The notes below the pieces were generated by a model. It made no database searches. It had not been told where the DNA came from and was given only the letters and a program-made list of their open reading frames with translations. Source: JBLHLB01 sp047618505 (lineage in GTDB: Bacteria > Planctomycetota > UBA1135 > GCA-002686595). Taken from it: a stretch of DNA of 6,130 nucleotides. The position numbers were made by a program, and so were the translations under genes. Every line of letters starts with the position of its first letter. Position 1 is the first letter of the stretch. Location: contig JBLHLB010000255.1 in NCBI GenBank assembly GCA_047618505.1, forward strand, positions 1 to 6,130, given 5' to 3'. Shown piece after piece: positions 6,076-6,130 of the stretch.

Positions 6076-6130
6076 GGACGCAGGAACAGATATAGCTCGC
6101 GCAGGTTGCGGGCGGATTGCTCAGGGGAGA
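6072..6130 (-). CDS. C-terminal end of a convergent gene (partial)
   Basis: On the minus strand the last 18 complete codons read SPEQSARNLRELYLFLRP and end in TAG at 6072-6074. The frame is open to the window edge, and the peptide is a plausible charged/leucine-rich C-terminal helix. Stop placement exactly against the dehydrogenase stop is typical of tightly packed convergent genes. The length is too short to identify a family; a glycosyltransferase or another enzyme ending in an amphipathic helix would fit. It could also be chance open frame. Confidence 0.4.
   Translation of the reverse strand, partial: SPEQSARNLRELYLFLRP

Overview
This is a GC-rich (by eye about 60-65% GC) window from a bacterial chromosome or contig. 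It holds three complete genes, two genes cut by the window edges, and short intergenic spacers. I see no mobile elements, CRISPR arrays, rRNA or tRNA. A GT9 (heptosyltransferase-type) glycosyltransferase suggests a Gram-negative-type envelope. Two of the starts used here are GTG, and none has a clear Shine-Dalgarno sequence. That would fit Planctomycetota or another deep-branching GC-rich lineage, but the taxon is a guess.

Layout: (1) 1-902, minus strand: GT9 family glycosyltransferase, complete at its N-terminus and running off the left edge. (2) 1076-3586, minus strand: a divergent tungsten/molybdopterin aldehyde:ferredoxin oxidoreductase (AOR) homologue, fused at its C-terminus to a MoaD/ThiS-type ubiquitin-like sulfur carrier that ends exactly in Gly-Gly. 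(3) 3771-4748, plus strand: site-2-protease-like M50 metalloprotease with a hydrophilic, disordered-looking tail in place of CBS domains. (4) 4749-5070: a 322-base non-coding spacer with an 11-bp tandem repeat and several small inverted repeats. (5) 5071-6075, plus strand: a D-2-hydroxyacid dehydrogenase-fold enzyme that resembles phosphite dehydrogenase (PtxD), with the PtxD substrate-binding Lys changed to His. (6) 6072-6130, minus strand: the last 18 codons of a probable convergent gene, whose stop overlaps the dehydrogenase stop in a CTAG.

No single pathway links these genes. The AOR fusion and the M50 protease are divergently transcribed. The glycosyltransferase follows the AOR fusion on the same strand after a 173-base gap and may be a separate unit. 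The most noteworthy item is the AOR-MoaD fusion: a pterin-enzyme scaffold that keeps its Fe-S cysteines but appears to have lost the usual active-site Glu and His, carrying its own putative thiocarboxylate carrier domain.
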